Assembly: GCA_013368445.1 (NCBI GenBank)
Contig: JAACJO010000012.1
Span: 930,001 to 994,000, forward strand
Origin: Leucocoprinus leucothites
Taxonomy: Eukaryota > Basidiomycota > Agaricomycetes > Agaricales > Agaricaceae
Direction of reading: 5' to 3'
Length of the DNA: 64,000 nucleotides
Shown: positions 11,340 through 22,769 of the stretch, piece by piece
Layout: each line of letters opens with the position of its first letter
Numbering within the stretch: position 1 is the stretch's first letter
The notes under the pieces: generated by a model
The model's input: the letters and a program-made list of their open reading frames with translations, nothing else
What the model was told of the DNA's origin: nothing
Databases searched by the model: none
Translations under genes and position numbers: made by a program

Positions 11340-13261
11340 ATGCCAGACGGAACGTCAAATACCCAGAACACTGCTCCGGACCCGTGGTGGGATAAACCAA
11401 TTTTCCACTCACGACCAATTAAAATTATCAGCGTCGGTGCTGGAGCCTCTGGCCTTCTATTCGCTTACAAGCTACAGCGATCGTTCGATAACTTTGAACT
11501 AATCTTGTACGAAAAGAATGAGGAAATTGGCGGAACATGGCTCGAAAACAAATATCCAGGGTTTGCCTCCTCCAACCCCCCAGATAAGCAAATAAACTAA
11601 TTTTCTTTCTTTCCTCGTACCATAGCTGTGCTTGTGATATTGCAGCGCATGCCTACACCTGGTCCTTCGAGCCCAACCCTAGCTGGTCCTCCACCTACGC
11701 CGGCTCAGACGAGATCCAGGAATACTTCCTCCGCTTCACCGAGAAATACGACCTACGCAAGTACTGCCGTTTTAAAAAGCGTATTTCCCGTGCCGAGTGG
11801 GACAACGACAAAGGCCAATGGAGTATAGAGATTACCGACCTCGAGAGCGGCAACATTATTCACGACTGGTGTCACTTCCTGATCAACGCTAACGGCGTCC
11901 TGAACGCCTGGAAATGGCCAGATATACCCGGCATCGATAAATTCGAGGGTCCCATTCTTCATACCGCAAAATATGACAGAAACCTCGACCTCACTGGTAA
12001 AACCGTCGCACTCCTCGGAACTGGGTACGCCACCACTTCACAACAAATTCTTCCACTTATACCCTCTCCCTACAGCTCATCAGCAATCCAAACCCTCCCC
12101 GCCATCCTCCCCAAAGTCAAAAAAGTAGTCTCCTTCAACCGCTCCGCATCTTGGGTCTTCCCAACCCAAGGTTACGCCCAACGCCACTACACCGACGAAG
12201 AAAAACAAGCCTTCGCCTCCGACCCTAAAAAACTCGAAGAACACCGCCGCGAACTCGATTCAAACCTCAACAGTCTCTTCTCCATCTTCTTCCAAGACCA
12301 CCCCGCGCAAAAGGCCATCACATCCGCAATGCGAGACGCCATGGCTGAAAAACTCAAAGGTTCGGGTTTAGAAGATAAAGTCATACCGAAATGGGGTGTA
12401 GGTTGTCGGAGGATTACACCAGGTGTGGGATACCTCGATGCGCTGGTGGATGAGAAGACGCAAGTGGTTCCGTGTGGCGTCAAGGAAATCACTGAAAAGG
12501 GATGTGTGAGTGATGATGGAGAAGAGTACCCTGTGGATGTGATCATTTGCGCTACGGGATTCGATACGAGTTACCTTCCCCGGTTCCCGATTATTGGATC
12601 GAATGGGGAGTCGTTGGCGGATGCGTGGAAGGATGAGCCAATGAATTATCTTGGGTTCGCAGCACCTGGGTTTCCGAACTATTTCATCCCCGTTGGACCG
12701 AATAGCCCCGTTGGAAACGGGCCAGTGTTGATTGGCATAGGTCCGTGACTCCCGCCTTTTGTCATTGTCAAAGATCCTTGACTAATATTCGAACCTTCAG
12801 AGGCCCAACTGGACTATATCCTCAAGCTCATCAACCGTTACCAAACCGAGAACATCCACAGCATCTCCCCAAAAATGGAGGCCGTGGAAGACTTCATGGA
12901 ACACAAAAACAATTACATGAAACGCACCGTCTGGGAGTTTGACTGTCGTTCTTGGTATAAGAGCGGAAGTACAAATGGAAAGGTGACTGCTGTCTGGGTA
13001 GGGAGCACCTTACACTATCTCGAAACCCTTCGCGACCCTCGTTACGAAGACTGGAATTTCACTTATATCGGCAACCGGTTCGCGTTTTTGGGGAATGGAT
13101 ACTCGCAGACAGAGTTGGACCGGACAGCTGACTGGTCTTATTATTTAAGGAGCGAGGATGACAGTCCATTCCTTGGACGTGCAAAGGAGAGAAGAATATA
13201 TTCACGGTCCGGAACTATATCCAGGCCTGAAATTGAAAGCGAATATAGTGTGGTTCTCTAA
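11340..13261 (+). CDS. FAD-dependent monooxygenase (Baeyer-Villiger/FMO type)
   Basis: Exons 11340-11560, 11626-12024, 12076-12740 and 12801-13261 give 581 residues. The protein should use FAD and NADPH to insert one oxygen atom into an organic substrate. The FAD-binding motif GAGASG is at residues 33-38, followed by EIGGTWLENKYPG. FEGPILHT at 180-187 is in the position of the FMO/BVMO signature. A second nucleotide-binding motif LLGTGSSA follows at about 203-210, and ATGFD is at about 366-370. The start is ATG 11340. There is no signal peptide or C-terminal anchor. The substrate cannot be read from sequence. No other secondary-metabolism gene flanks it, so a biosynthetic cluster is not indicated. 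Confidence 0.9.
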
Positions 13262-14067
13262 CAGCACTTTGATCCTCCACCTGCCTATCTATCTATGTAT
13301 TCTTAGCCGGCCTTCTCTAGACTCTCGAAGATGAATATAATTATACTACGCCGCTTGAGGTATTTTGATTCAAGTGTATACATGCCGAAATGCACTTGCC
13401 GTGCAAAGTCATTCACCATAATTCTACCATAACAAGGAAAGGGCTACACAAGGACTGATAAAACTTGAAGATAACAACCGCAGGCCGCACGAGACGCCAC
13501 GATCTCCACCGCCACAGTAAAAGCGAGAAAATATACACACATACGTACACCTAAGTGGACGCCACAAAGTATACGCCACCCTTCCTCTGCTCGTCTTCTC
13601 TCGTCGTTAGCCACTCGATTAGCTACAGCACGCTGTGACCTCATGGTCGTCATGAAGAACAGGGTATTCCGGGAGAGAAAGAAGCAATAATCGACGCGGA
13701 TGTACAGAGTAACATAGGGACATAGAGTGGCTGATAGTGCTCTCCCCTTATCCGAATCTGGGTCCATGAATCAGCATAGCCGAAGGTTGTATGCGTAAGT
13801 CCGCAGCAGTGCGTACGACGTCTAAGGTCTTTCCTGCAGCATCGCTCCAGCACCTTCGCGAATAGATACTTGTTTGCGGCTTGACGCGGTCACCAACTGG
13901 AATAGGAACGAGTTGAGAAACCTACTGGTTCCTGGTCTTTCGTCCTGTATCCACCGACTCGACGCGCGAACCAACAAATCAGAAGTTATAGAAAGAGTAG
14001 CGGTGATATTCGTCTCCCTGATTCTCCGCAAACCCCTGCGCATCACATTCAATGACGCGGGGTTTTT
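13262..14067. other. Convergent 3' intergenic region
   Basis: About 800 bp between converging genes. Several minus-strand frames of 60-107 codons occur, with no domain, no splice continuity and no consistent codon pattern. I see no supported gene. Confidence 0.45.
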
Positions 14068-15394
14068 CTAAGGGACCACTTCCTCGATCATGTCGCTCTT
14101 GACAAGCCTTCGTCTATCCTCGTTCCACTTCCTCAGGTACACCCTCGCACGCTCCTCGAATTCCTGACAACCATCGAATAAATCCTCGGGTAGTTTATCC
14201 TTCCTCTGATCCCAAGGCTTGACATCGATGCTCTCGCACCGGTCCAAACAGACGAGGATCATCCCGAAACCATACGCATCAGCCAGAAGCGGGTCCTGAC
14301 ACTCGCCTCTCAATATCTCCGGGGCTGAGAATGGGCGCGTTCCAGGGTGAATTTGTTCAACTCTTGGTGCTGGTATCGCAGCGAGTATGGAAGTATTATT
14401 GGCATTTGAAGGCCATTTCCTTCCTATCCCATTCTGTAGATACGCAAATGGATCAACTGGCTCATCGTCGGGCGATTTGAAAATTGAGTCTGCAGACACA
14501 GATCGCCCAAAGTCAAGTAGCTTGATAGTGTCGTTGGCATGTGTTACCTGTATGTTCAGGAGCGAGAGATCGCCATGACTAAGTCGATACGAGTGTAAAT
14601 GCGTCAGACCGTCGAGTAGTTGATTATGATAATCAATCTTCTTCGCCTTCGTCAATGGTGGTCTCGCCACAATAACATCGTAAAGCGTCCTTCCATCAAC
14701 ATACTCCAACACCATCCCTACATTCTCCAGCGAGCCCAAGAATGCGCATATGTTGCGATGACGGTGCAGTGTTGTGTAGACTCGCAGCTCAGCAAGGAAT
14801 TGAACAGTAACATCCGACGCATTCGATTGCATCTCGCCATTGATCTCGAGTTGAATGACGTCGGGTTTCTTGACTATACACTTGAACAGCTCCGAGGCTG
14901 ATCCGTGAGCGATGGGGTTGAGGCTGGCAGTGGGGTTAGGAGGGGCGGAGTAGGCGGTGGGCGTTGGGAAGGAAAATATCGAGTTTGGATGGCGGGGTGG
15001 ATTGTATATCGGTGATGGGGGTGGCGATTCTTCCCGCACTGATTTAGCGACGTGCTGCTGAACCTCGTCGATGCCGTGCTTGTAGTCATATACTGGCTCC
15101 ACAGCAGTATCCTCTGAGGACGAAAATGAGTTTGTGGTCGCATTGCTCGTCGTAGACTCTGCCTCGTTGTTGTTGTCCATCTCAACTAAATTCCGTACGC
15201 ATGAGCGGTGCTAGAGTGGGCAGAAATGAAGTGAGCATACCCATCCACCAGTTCTTCTTGGAGGTGAGGGTGATCCGCTTCACATGCATGGGTTTCTTGC
15301 GGGGAGTCGGATGAGTGACTGTGGGTGTCATCTGGTCGAGACTCGGAGGACTGGGCATGGCGATGGTATTGGTAAAAGTACGACGGCCGTTCAT
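14068..15394 (-). CDS. Divergent protein kinase-like protein, possible pseudokinase
   Basis: Minus-strand exons 15394-15241 and 15185-14068 give 423 residues; the joining intron (15186-15240) is 55 bp and in phase. A low-complexity N-terminal part of about 140 residues precedes a kinase fold. HGDLSLLN at about 255-262 is the catalytic loop with its Asp, LLDFGRS contains DFG at about 276-278, and FSAPEIL is the APE motif. The glycine loop is not recognisable. The region expected to hold the ATP-binding lysine reads KKPDVIQLEINGE, with no lysine in the beta-3 position. A Glu in FLAELRVY may be the alpha-C residue. Activity is therefore uncertain. If exon 1 is wrong, translation could start at the ATG at 15180 and give 370 residues. 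Confidence 0.78.
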
Positions 15395-15962
15395 GGTGGT
15401 AGAGAGTCACGAACACACGTTTGCTTGGCGTTTATCGCACCTGCCTTATGAGGCTCCCGGGCGCGTATCTCGGATCTCTCACATACTTCCCACTCCGAAA
15501 TAGGAGAATCCCAGAACACAGACTATGTACTCCATTCCTTGTCGTGAGTGTTCGTCAGAATAATCTATCTACAGCGTGCAATGCTACGCATCAACAAGCA
15601 ATACGGGCTAGTTAGGTAAAGTAAGGATAAAACGAGTGACGCTCTGCAGAGGGTGTGTAGAGTACGCGAAAAAGAGTACTACTAAGGTACGAGAGGCAGT
15701 CCCACATCATGCGAACAGGCGGGGAAAAGGGTCCCAGTGAGTGAAGTGAGTAGAAGTCCGCGAAGGTACGCCAGAGGTCGGGATCAAAGGGTAATGAATA
15801 TGGTACAGTTTGAAAAAAAAAAAAGCCGCAAACAGTGTCTGAACATGAAATGCAAGGGAAAATTACGATGAAAGGATACAGTGTCCAAATACAAAAGTTC
15901 GGGTCAGACCCATGAAAGTAGTGAAAACAAGTCCAGTTAAGAAAAGAAAACATAGCGCACAG
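15395..15962. other. Intergenic region
   Basis: About 570 bp between two minus-strand genes: promoter of the kinase gene and 3' region of the copper radical oxidase. An A-run lies near 15811-15824. No gene supported. Confidence 0.45.
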
Positions 15963-18542
15963 TTACCATCCGACAATCATTCCACCGAAAACCACCGTAC
16001 ACGTCCAAAGCGCCCAATGCCAGACCGAAGAGCCTAAAACACGAACACCAAGTGCTCCGTTATGGCTCAGGTCTGCGGAACCACCGGGAACCTGCACGAG
16101 GGACGATGAAGGCAAATCGGCAACCGCCAATATCTCTTGCTTGCCCAGCTTTCCAGAGCCAATCATCACCAGTACTCCAACAGATGGTACATCGTTGACC
16201 ACGACAAATATGAACGCGGGTCCAGGCGCGAGGATGGCAGGGTTGGGCGGCAATTGGCGTACATGCAGAGTTGCAGTGTTGTTATCATACCCGGTGTAGC
16301 TATGTTCAAGTTCAAGGTAGCGTTGTCCCATGCTCTAAAAAGTTCGGGCATAATCAGTGAGTGAAGTGGGCCTACACGACTAGACTCAGATTAACCCACC
16401 ATAGCATGAGTGGAAAATCCTGTGCGGATGATAACGACGCGAGTGTTGTTAACATTTGACACGTTACCAAAGAGATCATCCGAGTCGAGTTGAATATCGA
16501 AAGTAGGTCCACCATAAGAGAGTTGCGAAAGTAGACCTTTCGGTTGTGGTCTTCTCTCGTTGTAGTATGATGGATAGAACAATTCAGTCCTGTATTCAGT
16601 CGGGTATTTGATTTTCGGTTCGACATTGTAATCCGAGTTGGGATTTGAGCCAGAAACCATAACCGAGCCTAGTAACAACATAATTTAGACTCTAACTGCG
16701 GACAAGGCAGAGTCAACCCACCATCAGGAAGCAGAGTGGCAGCAGAGTGGTACATGCGCGGGACTGTACTAGCTTTTAGACCATCTTGAGACCAGCGCTG
16801 GCCAGCAGGTGCATTGGGATCGTAAATTGCAGGCGTCAGAACAGGATCATCCGCATAAGACTGCCCAATAGCCCAGCTGTCGTTACCATACCCTGCCGTA
16901 CCTGATAACACATCAGTGAGGAAATTTCCCGGAATAAGTAATGATCTAGTTACCCATCCTGGCACCATTGACGGCGAAGATTTTGCCGGTCGGAAGGAAG
17001 ACGAAACTGACCATGGTTCGCGGTTCAGGAAGAGGATCATCTTGGCTGTAGGAGCCCGAGACATCTGGCGTCAGAGTAACACAGGACGTTGATGCACCAT
17101 ATGTTGGCACAATGAAGCTAGGGGACGTCCACCTACATAGAGGATATCAGAAGCCCAGAACAGTGGCGGATACAATTTAATATACCTCTTAGGCTGAATA
17201 TTTGATCCACCGCAGAACAAAATGGTGGCGGTCCAATTGTTTGCGGCTGTGAGAGGAAGCATAGCAGTCCCAGCACTAGCGGGATAGACACGGACGGCGT
17301 CAGGCATATTGTCCAGTGGCGTCTCCTCTGATGTATGATAATCCAGGAGCGCGGTCGCCCAGTTCGACTGAAGTAACAATTTCCCAGAGGGAAGTAACCA
17401 TGTTAGAGGGAACAAGTTCGCGGGTAATGTCGTAGACAGGATAGTAGAGGTAATGGGGGATCCTCGAGAAGGGAAGAACTCATATGTCGGGTTGTCCTGT
17501 TCGGCATTATTGACATAGCCGCCCCATCTGCACCCGCCGAGCTGGATTTCCATGAAACCTTATTTAGCAGATGGTGATAGTGTCGTTCATGAGCGCAGCT
17601 TACAATGATCATGGTGCCATCCTCCAGGGTTTCGCTGCCAGGCACAAATAAGATTCTCAACGCCGCCACCCGTAATAATACGTCGAAACTCACAGCGTAG
17701 GATACCATCTCTGGTCTGAGTCGTGCGGGGAGAGAACCCATTCACACTTTCCGTCATCAGTGGGGTCCAGGAGTCTGGGGTAGAGGGGTTAAGTCAAACT
17801 CTACAGCGCGCGCGAACCACGCCCAAACTTCAAAAATAGACCACTTACCGAATCCTGCCACATTGCCATCAGCCTAGTTCAGGAGAATATCGATACGAAC
17901 ATATTACTTACGACTTACGCCCGTCTGGGTCATCGTACGGACCGCCCCCCGTTTGTGAAGGTGCTGCAGCCCCACCGTATGTCACGGCTTGGTTCCCACC
18001 AACATTCATCCACGTCCCATTGCCGAGAACATTGCCGCCCTATATTTAACACATCATGAACTAAGTTTGCAAACTAGGTTTGGTCATATGGGGGGTGGAA
18101 CAGGTGCTCACGGCGCAGAACGAGTTGGTGATCGCGTCCATGGGTCGCTGGGAATTCGCCTCAAGAGCCCATTCTAATGAAATTGGGAGGCCGATAAATT
18201 GCTGGGCTCCTACACGACATAAAGCATGACGAACCAGATGCCCATGCAGGATGGCCATTAATACGAGCGGGGTTGTTCTCCACCTTGTCGACGAAGTACA
18301 CCTTATCTGGCGTACCAACAAAAAGCTTCCATATACATGAATACAACTCGTTATAAGTAAACCGCACGCGAACAACATACCTGTTGAGCACTGACAAGGC
18401 TGTCGCCTATAATCTCAAAGGAATTTATTGTCCCCTTCCGTTTCGGTTGACCTGGGGGTGGCAGCACAGTCTGTGCATTCGTAAGACCAATAAGGACGGC
18501 AGAGAGGCAAAGGGTTGCCAGAGGACGCAGGAGATCCTGCAT
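15963..18542 (-). CDS. Copper radical oxidase (glyoxal oxidase-like), with hydrophobic C-terminal tail
   Basis: Minus-strand exons: 18542-18381, 18325-18235, 18173-18112, 18039-17912, 17854-17849, 17774-17694, 17634-17604, 17541-17186, 17132-16954, 16901-16722, 16668-16400 and 16334-15963, giving 638 residues. These enzymes oxidise aldehydes or alcohols and release hydrogen peroxide, feeding fungal lignocellulose decay. A signal peptide (MQDLLRPLATLCLSAVLIGL...) precedes the catalytic set: Cys104 in FCAGGN and Tyr207 in NPTYEFF (the Cys-Tyr cofactor pair), Tyr416 and His417 in PRMYHS, and His513 in STHAMSMG. The last ~20 residues (VWHWALWTCTVVFGGMIVGW) are hydrophobic, suggesting a GPI signal or membrane anchor. 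One exon (17849-17854) is only 6 nt. It restores the family's KSIRLL segment and the frame. Confidence 0.92.
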
Positions 18543-20745
18543 GATGAGAAGGGGAGAAAAGAAGAAAGAGAAAGAGGAACGAGGAACGAGGAGGATGTAG
18601 GAGAAGAAGTAAAAGAATGTGAGGGTTGACTATAAGAAGACGGGCAACCGAAAAGATGGCGAGCGGTGAATGCGAGTTCTGCATAAATCATGGCATCGAG
18701 ATCCGGGATCCCTGCCAAGCACTAGCCCATCTTCCGAATAATACTCTGGCCGCCCCGGCATCTCGTGCCACTTCTGCAACCGCCCATCTCCCATATTGGC
18801 TTGATTTTCCCCCTCATCCTATCTTTGATTCTGGTCAAATCAGGAAGATAAAACACGCCAACCCATGCATAGCAAATCATCCGGAGGCGTAATGAGTGTC
18901 GTGCCTCAACAATCGCCACCAAAGGTACAATTCAATCCCTCCAGTCTGACTCACATGATGTTCCGGGGTCTATTTTCAGAAATTCGGAAAGACCGCTGCT
19001 TAGGTAAGACTGGTCAGGTTCATGCATTGCAGGCTCAATGTAGAGCGCCTGTCAATTTAATCCGGTCATATGGACGTGATGATCGCTAAGGATAGTAATC
19101 GCTCTCTCCCAGCAACAACACTACATTGAGAATGTATTTCTGCTATCTCCAAAGATCAGTCAGCCGCCATCCTCAACGGTTCAGCGCCCGCAAGGCATTA
19201 ACAGCTTTTGAAGCTTTTACAGGAGCAGACGAGCCACATTCCGACGTTTCACCTTCTAGCGCGCTATTCTACGCTAACGATCCCGTATTTCCCACTTCCC
19301 TCTATAGATGACAGATTTCATGGATGAGTTGTCAAGAGCTCACGGCCAATTCACCCCTATGCACTGAAACAGCGTTGCTTAGCACGGATCCCCAGTATAG
19401 CTCACCATCTAATTTTGAATCATTGGCTGGCTATCCTTAGCTACTCCTGTTCCGCGAAGCTAACCTTCTTCAATGAAGGGACAGGAGCAGAACGAATCAT
19501 GGGTCGTTGTAATTGTGCCAAGCCAAGCAATCAAAATGATATCATACCCTATCCAGACAGGCACTTGACAGTTGCTGTGAGAGCCCTTGTAATGCTGTGA
19601 AAGACGGCTTTTGAACGCCTTGATTTTTGATTATGCAGGGTCTGCGCACATGGATACCCCATGGTACGAGTCCTCGGTGCCGTTGTGCGTTTCTGCCGCT
19701 CCGAGGTGAACGGGAACAAACCGCCGTCGGGTCATGGCGCATAAAGACTGTAGCGCATGCAACAAGTATTTTCTTAGCAAGTTTGCGTACATCAATCTGT
19801 TGCATGGCTTCACAAGGTTGACAGTGATAAGTACAATAGCAACTGCCTACGCCGGCGTACGTTGATCAGATAGAATCAACCCTTTGATTCCGTATGCCTT
19901 GAACGAAATCGCCCATTCAAAAGGGATCCATAAACTCAAGTGTTGTCATGCCTATCAAGCCCGTATTGTTGTAGTAGCTACTACTGCCGCCATTATTTAA
20001 CCGCAAGGAGCTACATGACACCAACAAAGGACAAAGCAAGTTACTGAAAAGGAAGGAAATAACAGCATTCCAAGTGAAGATACCTGCGGAGAACACCAAA
20101 AACCTTCTGTCGAGTGTTTCAAGCCATACCAGCAACGAGTGTCCAAGGACGTCCCAACCAATCTCACTCCTCTCCCTCTCCGGGGTGCCTGTAATGTCCA
20201 TACAGTGATTAGATGGTTAGTCAAGGTCCGCAAATGAGCTTGCCTGCCATTCTAACAGACAGAGAGAATAAGGTATGAGATAGCTGAGTAGGCGGCTAAC
20301 GTGACGGTGCTAAATGATTCTCAGATGAGTGAGGTTGAATAGGAGCGATCCATTGCGGTCGAAATATGCAGAAAGAATTTTGCGGACCAGGAACTATTCA
20401 GGGGATTTAAGAGTGTAAGCGCTCGATGCTCTAACTCCTCATATACTACCTGGGTCGGAGGCACCGGTCACCAGTTAAGGACAGATTGCCTTGTTCCGAC
20501 CTCCAGTTGTTCCGTCATTGACACCAAGGACCTTATAAGCTATGTGCACATGTATATTTTCACGAGCCAGATTTATGTTTTAACTCGCTCGAGCGTATAT
20601 CAACATATCAGTGATTCAGATTGATAATAAGGTATGTATGTATAAGCTGTGCGTAACATAAATAAGTATGAACCAGTGGTGAAGAACAATTAGGGTATAG
20701 TTGGTAAGTGGTATAATATCTTCGGTGAAATACTGTAACACTTCA
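18543..20745. other. 2.2-kb gene-poor region
   Basis: I find no supported gene here. The minus-strand stretch 20201-19917 starts with ATG and stays open for 94 codons with a hydrophobic middle, but it has no recognisable motif. Plus-strand frames near 18626-19311 are short and featureless. The left part holds the promoter of the copper radical oxidase. Confidence 0.4.
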
Positions 20746-21993
20746 TCAGTGTTTGGTCAAAGCAGGTTCTGGAGCTGAAAGTTTGAGTTCCCGCAGCTTG
20801 AGCTTCTCTCGATGCTTCGCCTCTCCCTTCAACCGCTGCTCAAGTTCTTTGGGAGTCTCGTCACGGTAGCGCCAGTCGCCCACGAAGCCTGTGCTAAATA
20901 TCCGCCTAGTGTTGAAAATAAGGAGAAGGGAGGTACTGAGCCATTCTGGCAGGACATGGAAGACGTAGAATAACGCCTTGTCGGTCGAGCTGCTGAGTGA
21001 CCCTGGACCCGTTGACTGGAGGCTGTCAATGGAATTGTGCATGACGGAAAGACGATAGATAGCGATCACAATCTAAGGCAGGGGTACGTAAATTTCAGCC
21101 CTCCATACTCTCCGAAATGCACTCACCGTCAAGCCAGTGATGGCACAAAGAATTGTACAACCTTGTCTGTTTACCCTTGGCAAGAAAAAATAACCCCAGA
21201 GGGCCTCTCCGATCACGAACAGCATCAAAAACAGAGCAACAGCGGTGCTGACATAGCTGTAAAACGTGGTTCAGTCTCGGATGTTAGACGATACACACAA
21301 GAGGAAGCCTACCGTAAAACTTCGACGCGATGTACACTCGTCTCACCCTTGACCATTGGCACAAAGCTACCCGTCGATATGATTCCAGTGATCGTTGCCG
21401 CCAAAAATGCCAAGCCGGTAAATCTAGTCCCTCTTCGTACCCAAAATCGAGTATTTGGGTGATCGGGCGTGCCGGCAGGTGGCTTTCCCGGAAAGTCTCT
21501 TTGATTCGACTTTCCGTTCACCTCAGGGTCAGATAACTTGGCAGTGGTTAGCCAAAATTTCCACCTAGACTCTGCTTCTGTTGATTGGATGTAGGTTTCG
21601 GAACCATACGTTGGAGTGACTAGCATAGTGCGAAGTAAATTGCTGAGGTCTGAGGCGATGCCAATGTAGCCCAAGGCCAAGTCTGACTGGATGTAGGCAG
21701 TAAGGCTGAGAGAAAAGCGTTTGCCTTCGTCTGTAGCCTGTGCAGCGCGCAACGAAAATGCCACGATCCTGGTTATAGTGAGATGGTTTCTTTGGTATCA
21801 GAAGATGAATCGGTTTTATTCACCTTTCTACAGCGAAAATGATGGTACCGAGGAGCATTACTGTTCTGCTATTCTTGTCCCAGATTCGGTAGGCGACCAA
21901 GGGCAGGAGGCAGCCATAGGCGACGGCGAAAATTACTGAAGGTGCCAAGTCAATGTGGTATGGGACCCCTCCAATAGGTGTAGGAAATGTCAT
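20746..21993 (-). CDS. Seven-helix integral membrane protein of unknown function (fungal family)
   Basis: Minus-strand exons 21993-21824, 21768-21313, 21256-21127 and 21072-20746 give 360 residues, starting MTFPTPIGGVPYHIDLAPS. Seven hydrophobic segments are visible, including APSVIFAVAYGCLLPLVAY, RTVMLLGTIIFAVERIVAF, LALGYIGIASDLSNLLRTML, GLAFLAATITGIISTGSF, TAVALFLMLFVIGEALWGYF, LCAITGLTIVIAIYRLSVM and YVFHVLPEWLSTSLLLIFN. The tail is charged (DETPKELEQRLKGEAKHREK). The layout matches an uncharacterised Agaricomycete membrane family, possibly the one catalogued as DUF7702. The outside N-terminus and seven helices are receptor-like in topology, but nothing else shows receptor function. Confidence 0.85.
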
Positions 21994-22769
21994 TTCCGGC
22001 TGCTGAGCTGAGAATGGACACCTGTGTGGAAGAGGAAAGAAATGCAAGGCAAGAACAGCAAGAAAAGGTCAGGTTTTATTGCATTTGCTTACTTGCACAG
22101 GAATAACAATGCGCCCATGGAGCCACCCAACTATCTGGACCGCAGCGCCAGGGAAGTCGCAAGTTGAATGCCGAGGCTGTGCCGCTCTGTCACATCGCGT
22201 GGTTGAAGAGCTTCATTTACCCAACGCTTTTACACAGCATGGGACAAAACCAGCGCCGAACGTCGCCTTGGAGCAGAAAAATCCAAGCGGTAAAGCTAAA
22301 CCTATACGTTGCTATTCTTTGCTATGTATCGTGCCAGGATAACCCAAGCGAGATGGCGGAATGGCTCGAAATGCAAACTAGTGATAACAATCGTTGCTTG
22401 CATGCCGAATCCCGATGATCAGGGCTCAACGAGTGTGCTGCGCATAAAACAACCTGGGAAAAGCCAAATCCTTCTCTAAGGGGCCGGGACTTGGCCTGTA
22501 ACAAGTCTTCAGTTGTATGTATGGACCGCAGTCAACCACTCTGAAAGAGGTGAATATATATACTTGTCGGCTGTTGATAGAGCTCGCAACTGCTACGTGT
22601 TGGGTGAGTCGATCGTAGACAGCCAAATATACATCAATAGAGCGTACATGATTTTTATTTTTATTTTATTTATCAGTAGGAGGTCGCGTTCGCCATCAAT
22701 GCTTGTCTCTCAATCCTTCCTCTCCTCTGCTCGATAGATCTGGAAATTTCACACCTACAATAGTCATAA
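21994..22769. other. Divergent intergenic region
   Basis: About 775 bp between divergent genes, presumably both promoters. Nothing coding is supported; an AT-rich run lies at about 22649-22674. Confidence 0.45.

Noticed and set aside
19917..20233. 94-codon minus-strand frame with a hydrophobic segment
   Set aside because: There is no homologue pattern, no partner exons and no promoter signal; it is too weak to call a gene.
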